Below, one piece after another: positions 43,053 to 52,183 of a stretch of DNA of 64,000 nucleotides. Origin of the DNA: Hyphomicrobiales bacterium (GTDB taxonomy: Bacteria > Pseudomonadota > Alphaproteobacteria > Rhizobiales > Beijerinckiaceae); assembly GCA_027489535.1 (NCBI GenBank), contig JAIXZO010000006.1, forward strand, positions 186,001 through 250,000, written 5' to 3'. Each line of letters starts with the position of its first letter. Positions within the stretch are counted from its first letter, which is position 1. The position numbers and the translations under genes were made by a program. The notes below the pieces were generated by a model. That model made no database searches. It was not told where the DNA came from and worked only from the letters and a program-made list of their open reading frames with translations.

Positions 43053-45386
43053 TCAGAATCCGACGCTGCCCGTAAGTTCTTCCACCGCCTTCAAAATCGC
43101 CTCCGGCGTCGCCGGCGCGTCGAGCGGCACGACCTTGCCGGGCGCGAGCGAATGCAGCGCGTCGGCCACGGCGCAGAACACGGAATTCGCGAGCATCACG
43201 GGGGGTTCGCCCACCGCCTTCGAGCGGTAGATCGTGACCTCCCGGTTCGGGGCCTGATGCAGCGCCACGCGGAAATCGGCGGGCACGTCGGAGGCCACGG
43301 GGATCTTGTAGGTGGAGGGCGCATGCGTGCGCAGCCGTCCCTCGGCGTCGTAGACGAGCTCTTCCGTCGTCAGCCAGCCCATGCCCTGCACGAAGCCGCC
43401 CTCGATCTGGCCGATGTCGATGGCGGGGTTCAGCGAACGGCCGACGTCGTGGAGAATGTCGACGCGCTCCACCCGCATTTCGCCCGTCATCGTGTCGACT
43501 ACCACCTCGGAGCACGCCGCCCCGTAGGCGAAATAGTAGAACGGCCGGCCCGTGCCCTCGGCGCGGTTCCACGACACTTTCGGTGTCTTGTAGTGCCCGG
43601 CTTCCGACAGCGAGATGCGGGCCAGATGGCAGCGCTTGGCGAGATCGGTGAAGGCGACGCTCTCGTTGCCGACGAACACGCGGTCATCGCGGAATTCCAC
43701 CTGGTCGGGCGTGCCGCCCCACTCCTCGGCGGCGTATTGCGCCATGCGCTTCTTGATCGCGCCGGCCGCCACCATCACCGCCATGCCGTTGAGGTCGGAG
43801 CCGGAAGATGCCGCCGTCGGCGATGTGTTGGGCACCTTGGCGGTGCTGGTCGCGGTGATGCGCACGCGGTCCAGCCCGATGCCGAACTCCTCCGCGGCCA
43901 CCTGCGCCACCTTCTGGAACAGCCCCTGCCCCATCTCCGTGCCGCCGTGATTCAGATGCACCGACCCGTCCGAATAGACATGCACCAGCGCACCCGACTG
44001 ATTGAGCTGGGTGAGCGTGAAGGAGATTCCGAACTTCACCGGCGTCAACGCGATGCCGCGCCGCAGTATCGGCGAGCGGGCGTTGAAGGTGGCGATCTCC
44101 GCGCGGCGGATGCGGTAATCGGAGCTACGTTCGAGCTTTTCGAGGATGGCGAGGCCGACGTCGTGGTCCTCCACGGTCATGCCGTAGGGCGTCACGTCGC
44201 GGCCTTCGCCGTAATGGTTCAGCTTGCGCACGTCAAGCGGATCGCGCCCGAGCGTCCAAGCCACCGCGTCGATCACCCGCTCCATTGCGAGCATGCCCTG
44301 CGGGCCGCCGAAACCGCGAAATGCGGTGTTGGAGACCGTATCGGTCTTCAACCGCTTGGAGGCGATCCGCACCGTCGGCAGGAAATAGCTCGAATCCGAG
44401 TGAAACATCGTGCGGTCGACCACGCCGAGGCTGAGGTCGGCGGAGTAGCCGCACCGCGCCAAGAGCTTGGTGTCGAGCGCCGCGATGCGGCCGTCGTCGT
44501 CGAAGCCGACGCGCCAATCGACCCGGAAGTCGTGGCGCTTGCCGGTCATCGCCATGTCGTCGTCGCGGTCGAGCCGCAGCTTGCACGGGCGATTGGTGAT
44601 GCGGGCGGCCAGCGCGGCGATGGCGGCCCATTGCGTGCCTTGGCTCTCCTTGCCGCCGAAGCCGCCGCCCATGCGGCGCACTTCGCAGGTGACGAAGGCG
44701 TCGGGAATGCCGAGCACGCGGGCCACCACATGCTGCACCTCGGTCGGGTGCTGCGTGGAGGAATGCACGAGCATTTCCCCGTCCTCGCCGGGGATGGCGA
44801 GCGCCACCTGCCCTTCGAGGTAGAAATGCTCCTGCCCGCCGATGCGGAAGCTGCCGTCGAGGCTGCGCGGCGCGCGTTCGATCTCCTGATCGGGATCGCC
44901 GCGGCCGAACTGATAATCCGGCAGCACAGTCGCATCCGCCGCCAGCGCCTCTTCCACCGTCACGCGGGGCTTCAGCACCGTGGTCTTCGTCACGCCGAGC
45001 ACGGCGGCGCGACGCGCGGCGTCGCGGGTGGTCGCGACCACGGCGAACAGCGCCTGCCCGTGGAAGAAGATTTCTCGCTCGACGAACATCGGGTCGTCGC
45101 CGAAGGCGGGGGAGACGTCGTTCTTGCCGGGCACGTCGGCCGCGGTCAAAACCGCGACCACGCCGGGCGCGGCGCGGACGGCCGTCAGATCGAGTTCCTG
45201 AAGACGCGCCCGGGCGACCGGGGCGAGGCCCAAGGCGACGTGCAGCGTGCCCTCGGGCTCCGCGATGTCGTCGATGTAAAGGGCCGCGCCCTGCACATGC
45301 TTGGCCGCGGAATCGTGCGGCAGCGGCTTGTGGACGTGGCGCGGCGCGGGCGCGTCTTCGACTGCTGCGGGATCACTCGGCGGCAA
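43053..45386 (-). CDS. xdhB: xanthine dehydrogenase molybdopterin-binding subunit
   Basis: 777 residues. The TTG start at 45386 is supported by AAGGAGG seven bases upstream and overlaps the end of xdhA by 14 bases. Mo-cofactor motifs RRMGGGFGGKESQ, AFRGFGGPQGM, GGTEMGQGLFQKVAQ and catalytic-Glu AVGEPPVMLANSV are present. With XdhA it oxidises hypoxanthine and xanthine to urate in the cytoplasm. A 35-base gap leads to xdhC. Confidence 0.95.
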   Translation of the reverse strand: MPPSDPAAVEDAPAPRHVHKPLPHDSAAKHVQGAALYIDDIAEPEGTLHVALGLAPVARARLQELDLTAVRAAPGVVAVLTAADVPGKNDVSPAFGDDPMFVEREIFFHGQALFAVVATTRDAARRAAVLGVTKTTVLKPRVTVEEALAADATVLPDYQFGRGDPDQEIERAPRSLDGSFRIGGQEHFYLEGQVALAIPGEDGEMLVHSSTQHPTEVQHVVARVLGIPDAFVTCEVRRMGGGFGGKESQGTQWAAIAALAARITNRPCKLRLDRDDDMAMTGKRHDFRVDWRVGFDDDGRIAALDTKLLARCGYSADLSLGVVDRTMFHSDSSYFLPTVRIASKRLKTDTVSNTAFRGFGGPQGMLAMERVIDAVAWTLGRDPLDVRKLNHYGEGRDVTPYGMTVEDHDVGLAILEKLERSSDYRIRRAEIATFNARSPILRRGIALTPVKFGISFTLTQLNQSGALVHVYSDGSVHLNHGGTEMGQGLFQKVAQVAAEEFGIGLDRVRITATSTAKVPNTSPTAASSGSDLNGMAVMVAAGAIKKRMAQYAAEEWGGTPDQVEFRDDRVFVGNESVAFTDLAKRCHLARISLSEAGHYKTPKVSWNRAEGTGRPFYYFAYGAACSEVVVDTMTGEMRVERVDILHDVGRSLNPAIDIGQIEGGFVQGMGWLTTEELVYDAEGRLRTHAPSTYKIPVASDVPADFRVALHQAPNREVTIYRSKAVGEPPVMLANSVFCAVADALHSLAPGKVVPLDAPATPEAILKAVEELTGSVGF

Positions 45387-46851
45387 GGGACGCCTCCTTG
45401 CGCGGGTGAATGCGGGTCGTCTCGCTCGGCAGTCCGGCGATTTCGGCCAAGGCCTTCACCAGCACCGATTGCGCCGCCTGCATCCGATATTTCGCGGAGG
45501 CCCGGTGGTCGTCCAAAGGCTTGTAGTCGGCCGTCAGCGCGGCCGCGGCAGCCCGCCAGGTCGCCGCCTGCTTGATGGATTGGCCGACCAGCTGCGCCTC
45601 AGCGGCGGGCGCACGTTTGGGCGTGCCCGCCATACCGCCGAAGGCGATGCGCGCGGCGATCACGAGGTCGCCTTCCAGCGTCAGCATCACGGCCCCGAGC
45701 GTGGTGGAGATGTCCTCGTCCCGGCGCTTGGTGATCTTGAGGCAGCGAAACCGCTCCGAGGGCCCGAGCTTGGGCACGACGATGCGGCGGACATATTCGC
45801 CCGGCTCCCGGTCCTGCTTGCGGTATTCGATGAAGAAATCCGCCAAGGGGATGGTGCGCAGGCGCTCGCCCTTGCGCAGTTCCAGCGTCGCGCCCAGCGC
45901 GATCAGCGCGGGCGCGAGATCGCCGATGGGCGAACCGTTGGCGATGTTGCCGCCCACCGTGCCCGTCGCGCGCACCTGCCGCGAACCGAAGCGGCGCATG
46001 AGCTCCCCGAGATCGGGATCGACGGCTTCGAGATAAGGCAGCGCGCGGGCATGGGTCACGGTCGCGCCGAAGGCCACGGCGTCCGGCGTATCCTCGATGG
46101 TCTGCAGCGCCTTCACGCGGCCGAGCCAGACGATGCGTTCGAGCGGCTGCAACGCCTTGTTGATCCAGAGGCCCACATCCGTCGCGCCGGCAAGAATCGT
46201 GGCGTCGGCGGCGTTTTCGAGGATCCGTCCGAGCAGGTCTTCTCCCGCCGGGGCGGCGAAGAACCGGTCGGCATCGCCCAGCCAGGCGTCCGCACCGTCG
46301 TCGAGGGCGGCGAGCACCTTCGCGCTCGAGGTCTCGGTCGCGGCGAAGCGGTCCGCGGGCTTGCCGGTGCAGGCTTCCACGGCGGCGTCGACGATGGGGC
46401 GGTAGCCCGTGCAGCGGCAGAGATTGCCGGCGAGCGCGTCGCCCGCAGTCGTGCGGTCGGCCGGCGCATCCTCGTGATAGAGCGCGAAGAGGCTCATCAC
46501 GATGCCGGGCGTGCAGAAGCCGCATTGCGAGCCGTGATGCTTCACCATCGCGGCCTGCACCGGATGCAGCCCGCCGGCTTCGGCGATGTCTTCGACCGTG
46601 ATGACTTCGGTGCCGTCCACCTGACCGAGCAGCAGAATGCAGGCGTTGACGGGCTCGTAGACCATCCGTCCGTCCCGCAGGCGGGCCAAAACGACCGTGC
46701 AGGCCCCGCAATCGCCCTCGGCGCAGCCCTCCTTCGTGCCGACCGCGCGTTCGCGCAGGCGCAGCCAGTCGAGCAGCGTGGTGCGGGGATGGGCGTCCGT
46801 CACGTCGACGAGCCTGCCCCGACGCAGGAAGCGGATGGGACGCACCGTCAT
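45373..46851 (-). CDS. xdhA: xanthine dehydrogenase small subunit (2Fe-2S and FAD)
   Basis: 492 residues from ATG 46851 (TTG at 46866 is an alternative). Two [2Fe-2S] clusters: GCAEGDCGACTV with a later CILL cysteine, and SQCGFCTPG ... NLCRCTGYR. The FAD domain begins near residue 185 with GATDVGLWINK, ATGTVGGNIANGSPIGD and the CO-dehydrogenase-flavoprotein C-terminal fold. It passes electrons from the XdhB Mo centre to NAD. First gene of the xdh operon. Confidence 0.95.
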   Translation of the reverse strand: MTVRPIRFLRRGRLVDVTDAHPRTTLLDWLRLRERAVGTKEGCAEGDCGACTVVLARLRDGRMVYEPVNACILLLGQVDGTEVITVEDIAEAGGLHPVQAAMVKHHGSQCGFCTPGIVMSLFALYHEDAPADRTTAGDALAGNLCRCTGYRPIVDAAVEACTGKPADRFAATETSSAKVLAALDDGADAWLGDADRFFAAPAGEDLLGRILENAADATILAGATDVGLWINKALQPLERIVWLGRVKALQTIEDTPDAVAFGATVTHARALPYLEAVDPDLGELMRRFGSRQVRATGTVGGNIANGSPIGDLAPALIALGATLELRKGERLRTIPLADFFIEYRKQDREPGEYVRRIVVPKLGPSERFRCLKITKRRDEDISTTLGAVMLTLEGDLVIAARIAFGGMAGTPKRAPAAEAQLVGQSIKQAATWRAAAAALTADYKPLDDHRASAKYRMQAAQSVLVKALAEIAGLPSETTRIHPRKEASLAAE

Positions 46852-46991
46852 CGGCGGCGTCCGCAATCGGTCGTCGGCTGAAAGGCAGGGCTCATGTCGG
46901 TGTCCGCGGCGGTTTCCCCTACGGCTGACAGTAACGCACGAATCGACTCGTGAAAGCCCGCCCGTGGCGGCCCGTCACCCGCGCCGCTTCG

Positions 46992-48077
46992 TCACATCAG
47001 CCCGAGGCCCGCGACGACGACCGCGAGAATGACCAGCGTCGTACCGCATACGACCGCGACATGCCGCCAGCCTACCGCCAGCACCGCCTTCACGGAGGTG
47101 CCGAGCCCGAGCGCGCCGATGGCGATCAGCAGGCCCCAGCGGGAGAATTCACCCGCGACCGCCTTGATCCCGGCCGGGACGATGCCGGCGGAATTGGCCA
47201 GCGCGAGCAGCAGGAACACCACGGCGAAGACCGGCGCAGGCACCTTCGCCTTGTCCGCGCCGCCGCCTCTGTTCGCAAACCACCATCCGATGCCGAGCAC
47301 GACCGGCAAGAGCAGAAAGACGCGGAACAATTTGACGACGACGGCCGACGCCCCGGCGCCTTCCGAAACGGAATAGCCGGCCCCGACCACTTGCGCGACG
47401 TCATGGATCGTCGCGCCGAGGAAGATGCCCATCACCCGGTCGTCATAGCCGAGCGCCGCGCCGATCAGCGGGTAGACGAGCATCGCGACAGTCGAAAGCG
47501 CGTTGACGGCCACGACCATGAACACGGTGTCGGCGTCGCGCTTGGGGTTCGGCGGCAGAACGGTCGAGGTCGCGAGCGCAGCGGACGCGCCGCAAACCGC
47601 CGTCGCGCCGCCCGCCAGCGCCCCGTAGGCCGCGTCGCGGCCGAACAGGCGGGCGAAGAAAAAGCCGGACAGAAGCGTCAGCAGCATGGCCATCACCACG
47701 AGCAGCGCCGTGCCGAGGCCCAAGGCGGCGATGTCGCCGAGCGAGACGCGCAGGCCCAGCAGCGCGATGGCGACCCGCAGGAGCTTCTTGACGGCAAAGG
47801 TGATGCCCGGGGCGTAGACCGGCCGCACGGAAAGCGTGTGCAGCGCCATGCCCACGATCAAGGCGATGACGACCGCGGGGATCGTGATGACCTGACCCGT
47901 CGCGGCGCGGATGAAGGAGGCCGCGACGGGCTCCAGCAGGACCGAAACGACGGCCACGGCGGCGGAGAGCGCGAGCCCCGCGAGGAGCGGCCTGTATTTA
48001 AAAAAATCGAAAAAAACGCCGTTCGATTGCGTCAGTTTTTCATCGCCCACGCCGAGATATCCCGTTTTCGCGCTCAA
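46992..48077 (-). CDS. YeiH/UPF0324-family putative sulfate exporter
   Basis: 361 residues, about ten membrane helices, Cons_hypoth698 family. Typical segments are PAVVIALIVGMALHT, LLRVAIALLGLRVSLGDIAALG, GDAAYG-type ALAGGATAVCGASAAL, GATIHDVAQVVGAGY and GTSVKAVLAVGWRHV. Database names call it a putative sulfate exporter; the substrate is not firmly established. The start is TTG 48077, or GTG 48050. It is divergent from the GntR regulator and 125 bases upstream of xdhA. Confidence 0.88.
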   Translation of the reverse strand: MSAKTGYLGVGDEKLTQSNGVFFDFFKYRPLLAGLALSAAVAVVSVLLEPVAASFIRAATGQVITIPAVVIALIVGMALHTLSVRPVYAPGITFAVKKLLRVAIALLGLRVSLGDIAALGLGTALLVVMAMLLTLLSGFFFARLFGRDAAYGALAGGATAVCGASAALATSTVLPPNPKRDADTVFMVVAVNALSTVAMLVYPLIGAALGYDDRVMGIFLGATIHDVAQVVGAGYSVSEGAGASAVVVKLFRVFLLLPVVLGIGWWFANRGGGADKAKVPAPVFAVVFLLLALANSAGIVPAGIKAVAGEFSRWGLLIAIGALGLGTSVKAVLAVGWRHVAVVCGTTLVILAVVVAGLGLM

Positions 48078-48271
48078 TCTGCCGGCTTCGGCCTTGCAAA
48101 AGCCGCATCACGGGCACATCTGTCGCGTTGAAGCACGAGCCGCCGAGCGCGGACCGCGGCTCGTGCCGGCGCGTTCGGCGCAGAGCGAGCACGCGAGCTA
48201 TGCACCGGCGCTCCGCTCATGTCACGCCTCGGCCCTTCGGGTCTTCTGCAACGCTCGATCGCAAACCCGCC
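48078..48271. promoter_or_regulatory. 194-bp divergent promoter region, YeiH-type transporter / GntR
   Basis: The region between two divergent starts should hold both promoters and the regulator's own operator. I could not identify a confident inverted GT-AC repeat in it. Confidence 0.4.
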
Positions 48272-49027
48272 ATGAACTCGCCCCGCCCGCCCGTGACCGA
48301 ACCCGGCTTCCAGAAGCTCGGCTTCCGCCCCCTCTACATGCAGGTGCGCGACATGCTCGTGCAGCGCATGGTGCAGGGCGTGTGGGGCCCGGGTCAGGTG
48401 CTGCCGAGCGAGCAGGACCTCGCCTCCGAACTGGGCGTCAGCCAAGGCACCGTCCGCAAGGCGCTCGACGAATTGGCCGCGCAGAACCTCGTCGTGCGGC
48501 GTCAGGGCCGCGGCACTTTCGTGGCCGAGCATGACGAAGCGCGCATTTTGTTCCAGTTTTTCAAGATCGTACCGGATACCGGCAACCCGATGTTCCCGGA
48601 AAGCCGCATTCTCTCGTCGGAGCGTCGGGAGGCGAGCACCGAGGAGTGCCTCCGTCTCGGGCTCGTGCCGGGGGCCGACGTGATCCATGTCCGCCGCGTC
48701 CGCCTGCTCGGCGGCAAGCCCGCGATCGTCGAGACGGTGACGCTGCCCGCCAAGATCTTCCCGGGCCTCGGCGACGACGAAATCCCGAACAACCACAATC
48801 TCTACGGCCTCTACGCGACCGAGTTCGGCGTCACCGTCGCGAAGGCGATCGAGCGGATCAAGGCGGTGATCCTGACGACGGAGGAGGCCGCTGAACTCGG
48901 GGTCGAGCCCGGCCATCCCGCACTGCACGTCGACCGCATCGCCCGCGCGCTGGACGGCTCGGCGGTCGAGTGGCGTGTCAGCCTCTGCCTCACCGACGAC
49001 CATCATTACCACTCGGACCTGACCTGA
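48272..49027 (+). CDS. GntR/HutC-family transcriptional regulator
   Basis: 251 residues from ATG 48272. It has an N-terminal winged helix (PLYMQVRDMLVQRMVQGVW, LPSEQDLASELGVSQGTVRKALDEL, GRGTFVAE) and a C-terminal UTRA ligand domain (IHVRRVRLLGGKPAIVETVTLP, NNHNLYGLYATEFG, HPALHVDRIARALDG). It probably controls itself and the divergent YeiH-type transporter, and perhaps the xdh operon beyond. The effector is unknown. Confidence 0.92.
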   Translation: MNSPRPPVTEPGFQKLGFRPLYMQVRDMLVQRMVQGVWGPGQVLPSEQDLASELGVSQGTVRKALDELAAQNLVVRRQGRGTFVAEHDEARILFQFFKIVPDTGNPMFPESRILSSERREASTEECLRLGLVPGADVIHVRRVRLLGGKPAIVETVTLPAKIFPGLGDDEIPNNHNLYGLYATEFGVTVAKAIERIKAVILTTEEAAELGVEPGHPALHVDRIARALDGSAVEWRVSLCLTDDHHYHSDLT

Positions 49028-49155
49028 TCCTCAGGTTGAAGTGCGGGCGAAAAACCGAGTCGGCAGAATCGGTTGCAGCGGAATTCTTTCACGCTGATTC
49101 CGGGTGTTGATCACGTTTCGATTCAAGCCGTTCATGCATCGATTCAAGCGTTGTT

Positions 49156-50172
49156 TCACGTCGTGAATCGATACTCCGTCACCTGCCGATACACCTCTCC
49201 GGGCCCGAGGCGCGGATCGGGGAAGTGGGGGCGGTTGGGCGAGTCGGGGAAGCGTTGCGGCTCCATGCACATGCCGGCGAACGCGCCGTAGCGGACCCCG
49301 TCGAGCCCCGGCACCGGCATGCTCATCTTGCCGCCGTCATAAACCTGCATCCCCGGTTCGGTGGTGTGCACTTCCATCCGCAGACCGTTTTTCGGAGAGC
49401 TGAGGACGCCCGCCCGCCGCAGCATTCCGCGCGGGCCGTCGAGGACGAAATTGTGATCGTAGCGGAACGGCGCACCGCCCTCTCCCGTCCGTCCGAGCGG
49501 CCGCTCGACCGTGAAATCGAACGGCGTTCCCGCCACCGCGCGGATCTCGCCGGTCGGGATCGACTCGTCGTCGACCGGGGTCATGAACGGGGCATCGAGC
49601 AGCAGCCGGTGATCGTGGACGGTCTCCGACCCGTCGAGATTGAAGTAGGAGTGGTGGCAGAGGTTGAGGATGGTGGGCGCGCTTGCGGTCGCAGTCAGTT
49701 CGATGCGCAGCGTCGCCGATTCCGTCATGCGATAGATGCAGGTGACGGTGACGTCGCCGGGATAGAATTGGTCGCCGTCCGGCGAAAACAGCGTCAGCGC
49801 GACCGCGTCGGGCGCGGCCCAAGCGAGCGTCCAAACCCGCTTGCCGAAGCCCTTCCCGCCGCCGTGGACCGAATGTTTGCCGATGAAGTTGAGCGGCAAT
49901 CGATGCTCCCGCCCGTCGAGCATGAAGCGCCCGCCCGCGATGCGGTTGGCGTAGCGCCCCGCGATCGCGCCCATGTGGGGGGAGTGGGCCACGTAGTCCT
50001 CGAGCGTTTCGAGCCCGAGAACCACGCGTTGCATGCCGCCCCGATGCGAGACGAGGAGGTCGCGGACGGCCGCGCCGTAGGTGATGATCTTGGCCTCGGC
50101 GCCCGCGGCGGAGCGGATCGTCGCCTCGTGGACCGTTGCGCCGTCGACCTCGCCGAAGACCCGCACCGTCAT
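49156..50172 (-). CDS. galM: aldose 1-epimerase
   Basis: 338 residues, galactose-mutarotase family. Arg/His motifs YANRIAGGRF and NFIGKHSVHGGGKGF, catalytic His in LCHHSYFNLDGS and catalytic Glu in GMCMEPQRFPDSPN are all present. It interconverts alpha and beta anomers of aldoses. Four bases separate it from the upstream gloA gene, so they form an operon. Confidence 0.93.
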   Translation of the reverse strand: MTVRVFGEVDGATVHEATIRSAAGAEAKIITYGAAVRDLLVSHRGGMQRVVLGLETLEDYVAHSPHMGAIAGRYANRIAGGRFMLDGREHRLPLNFIGKHSVHGGGKGFGKRVWTLAWAAPDAVALTLFSPDGDQFYPGDVTVTCIYRMTESATLRIELTATASAPTILNLCHHSYFNLDGSETVHDHRLLLDAPFMTPVDDESIPTGEIRAVAGTPFDFTVERPLGRTGEGGAPFRYDHNFVLDGPRGMLRRAGVLSSPKNGLRMEVHTTEPGMQVYDGGKMSMPVPGLDGVRYGAFAGMCMEPQRFPDSPNRPHFPDPRLGPGEVYRQVTEYRFTT

Positions 50173-50176
50173 CGCG

Positions 50177-50617
50177 TCACCAGGTGCCGGTGTTGGGCAT
50201 CGAGGTCCACGGCTCGGCCGGGGCCAAGGGCTCGCCCTTCTGCAGCAATTCGATGGAGATGCCGTCCGGCGATTTGATGAAGGCCATGTAGCCGTCCCGC
50301 GGCGGACGGTTGATGGTGACGCCGGCCTTCATCAGCCGCTCGCAGGTGGCGTAGATGTCGTCCACCCGATATGCGAGATGACCGAAATTCCGGCCGCCGC
50401 CATACTCCTTCTCGTCCCAATTGTAGGTGAGTTCGAGCAGCGGGGCGCGGCTCTCGCGGGCGCGTTCCACGTCTCCCGGGGCCGCGAGGAAGATGAGGGT
50501 GTAGCGGCCGCGCTCGTTCTCGGTGCGACGGACTTCGACCAAGCCGAATTTGGTGCAGTAGAAATCAAGCGCCGCGTCGACGTCTCCGACGCGCACCATC
50601 GTGTGCAGATATTCCAT
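50177..50617 (-). CDS. gloA: glyoxalase I-like VOC protein (lactoylglutathione lyase)
   Basis: 146 residues from ATG 50617; the longer frame to 50725 has no supporting features. Metal ligands fit GloA: His in [10 protein letters not shown], Glu in LLELTYNW, His in GHLAYRV and Glu in GISIELLQ. It isomerises the methylglyoxal-glutathione adduct. About 14 residues follow the last ligand strand ([12 protein letters not shown]). Confidence 0.9.
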   Translation of the reverse strand: MEYLHTMVRVGDVDAALDFYCTKFGLVEVRRTENERGRYTLIFLAAPGDVERARESRAPLLELTYNWDEKEYGGGRNFGHLAYRVDDIYATCERLMKAGVTINRPPRDGYMAFIKSPDGISIELLQKGEPLAPAEPWTSMPNTGTW

Positions 50618-50766
50618 GTCGTCTCTCCCTATCCGTGCGTGGAGCGGAAAGTGGCCCGGCGCGGCCCGACCTTCAAGCGGTTCCGTCGCGTTCGAGCCAT
50701 GCGGGTTCTCCGGATTGACCGGCACCTTCCCCTTCGATACCCCGTCGAGTCACGAAAGGACGGATC

Positions 50767-52152
50767 ATGAGCGCGGCTGATGCGAAGGAAACGGCGGCCC
50801 TCTGGTCCATCGCCGCGAGCGTGGTGATCACGCTGGGCAAAGGCGCGGCCGGCATCGCGACGGGATCGCTCGCGCTGATGTCCGACGCGGCGCACAGCCT
50901 TTTGGACGTCGCCGCCACGATCATGACCTGGCTCGCAATCCGCGCCGCGGGAAAGCCCGCAGATGCAGAGCACCCCTACGGGCACGGCAAGGTCGAGTCG
51001 CTCGCAGCACTTGGCGAGACGGCCTTTCTGTTTCTGCTCTCCGGAGCGGTGGCCTTCGAGGGGATGCGACGGCTGTCGTCGGGCGAATCCGAGGTCACGC
51101 TGCATTGGGGTGCGGTGGCGGTCCTTCTCATTTCGATCGTGATCGACGCCTGGCGATGGTACGCGCTGCGCAAGGTCGCGGCGCAGACGAACAGCGAGGC
51201 GCTCGCCGCGGACGCGCTGCATTTTTCCTCCGACCTCGTAAATTCGGTGCTGGTGCTAATGGCCTTCGGCGCGGCGGCGATGGGCTATCCGCAGGCGGAC
51301 GCGATGGTCGCGGTCGGCGTCGCAGTCTTCATCGCGGTCGCGGGATTCCGTTTGGCGCAGCGCACCGTCGAGACGCTGATGGACACCGCGCCTCGGGGTG
51401 CGACCGAGATCATCCGTCTCGCGGTCGAGGGCGTACCGGGCGTGGTGGACGTCGAGGGCGTGAAGGTGCGCTCGGGCGGCGCGCATCTGTTCGCGGAGAT
51501 CGAGATCGCGGTCGCCCGCACGCTGCCGCTCGACCGGCTCTCGACGATCAAGGAACGGACGTTCCAAGCCGTGCGCGAGCACTTCCCCGATGCGCAGGTG
51601 ACCGTGATCGCGACGCCGCGCGCGCTCGACGAGGAAACCATTCTCGAACGCGTGCTGCTGATCGCCGCCAAGCGCCGCACGCCCGTGCATCACGTCACCG
51701 TGCAGCAGCTCGGCGAGCGCCTTTCGGTGAGCCTCGACGTGGAGGTCGACGCGCGCATGAGCCTCGGCGCGGCGCATGTCATCGCCACGCGACTCGAAAC
51801 CGCGATCCGCGAGGAACTCGGCCCCGAGACCGAGGTGGAGACGCATATCGAACCGTTGACCGTGCCCAACCTGCTCGGCAACGACGTTGCGCCGGAACAG
51901 GTGCTCGCCGTTTCGGAATCGCTGAGCCGCGGCGCGGCGGAAATCGGGACCGTGACGGACGTGCACAATGTACGGGTCCGCAGCACCGAACACGGGCTGA
52001 TCGTGAATTATCATTGCCGGGTCGACCCGTCGCTCGATGTGGCCAGCGTGCATGAGGCCGTGGACCGGCTGGAACACGTCGCCCGCACCGACCATCCCGG
52101 CATCAGCCGCATCGTCAGTCATACCGAGCCCTTGCGCCCCGCCGTCGCGTAG
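50767..52152 (+). CDS. long cation diffusion facilitator with three cytoplasmic ZT-like repeats
   Basis: 461 residues against the usual 300 or so. Six membrane helices (residues about 12-205) carry metal-site motifs LMSDAAHSLLDV and AADALHFSSDLVNS and the loop HPYGHGKVE. The first ZT dimerisation-like domain (GVPGVVDVEGVKVRSGGAHLFAEIEI) is followed by a second (HVTVQQLGERLSVSLDVEVD) and a third (DVHNVRVRSTEHGLIVNYHC), each ending near HIEPL/HTEPL. It exports divalent metal from the cytoplasm; Zn, Fe or Mn cannot be distinguished. AAGGA precedes the ATG. Confidence 0.9.
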   Translation: MSAADAKETAALWSIAASVVITLGKGAAGIATGSLALMSDAAHSLLDVAATIMTWLAIRAAGKPADAEHPYGHGKVESLAALGETAFLFLLSGAVAFEGMRRLSSGESEVTLHWGAVAVLLISIVIDAWRWYALRKVAAQTNSEALAADALHFSSDLVNSVLVLMAFGAAAMGYPQADAMVAVGVAVFIAVAGFRLAQRTVETLMDTAPRGATEIIRLAVEGVPGVVDVEGVKVRSGGAHLFAEIEIAVARTLPLDRLSTIKERTFQAVREHFPDAQVTVIATPRALDEETILERVLLIAAKRRTPVHHVTVQQLGERLSVSLDVEVDARMSLGAAHVIATRLETAIREELGPETEVETHIEPLTVPNLLGNDVAPEQVLAVSESLSRGAAEIGTVTDVHNVRVRSTEHGLIVNYHCRVDPSLDVASVHEAVDRLEHVARTDHPGISRIVSHTEPLRPAVA

Positions 52153-52183
52153 GGCTCGATGGTCGTCCGATCCCGGAGAGAAC

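Noticed and set aside
42597-45575. 992-codon plus-strand open frame
   Set aside because: Antisense to xdhC/xdhB; no domain recognisable and Arg/His-rich.
46852-46991. Search for a riboswitch or regulator site upstream of xdhA
   Set aside because: No conserved structured element or clear inverted repeat was recognised.
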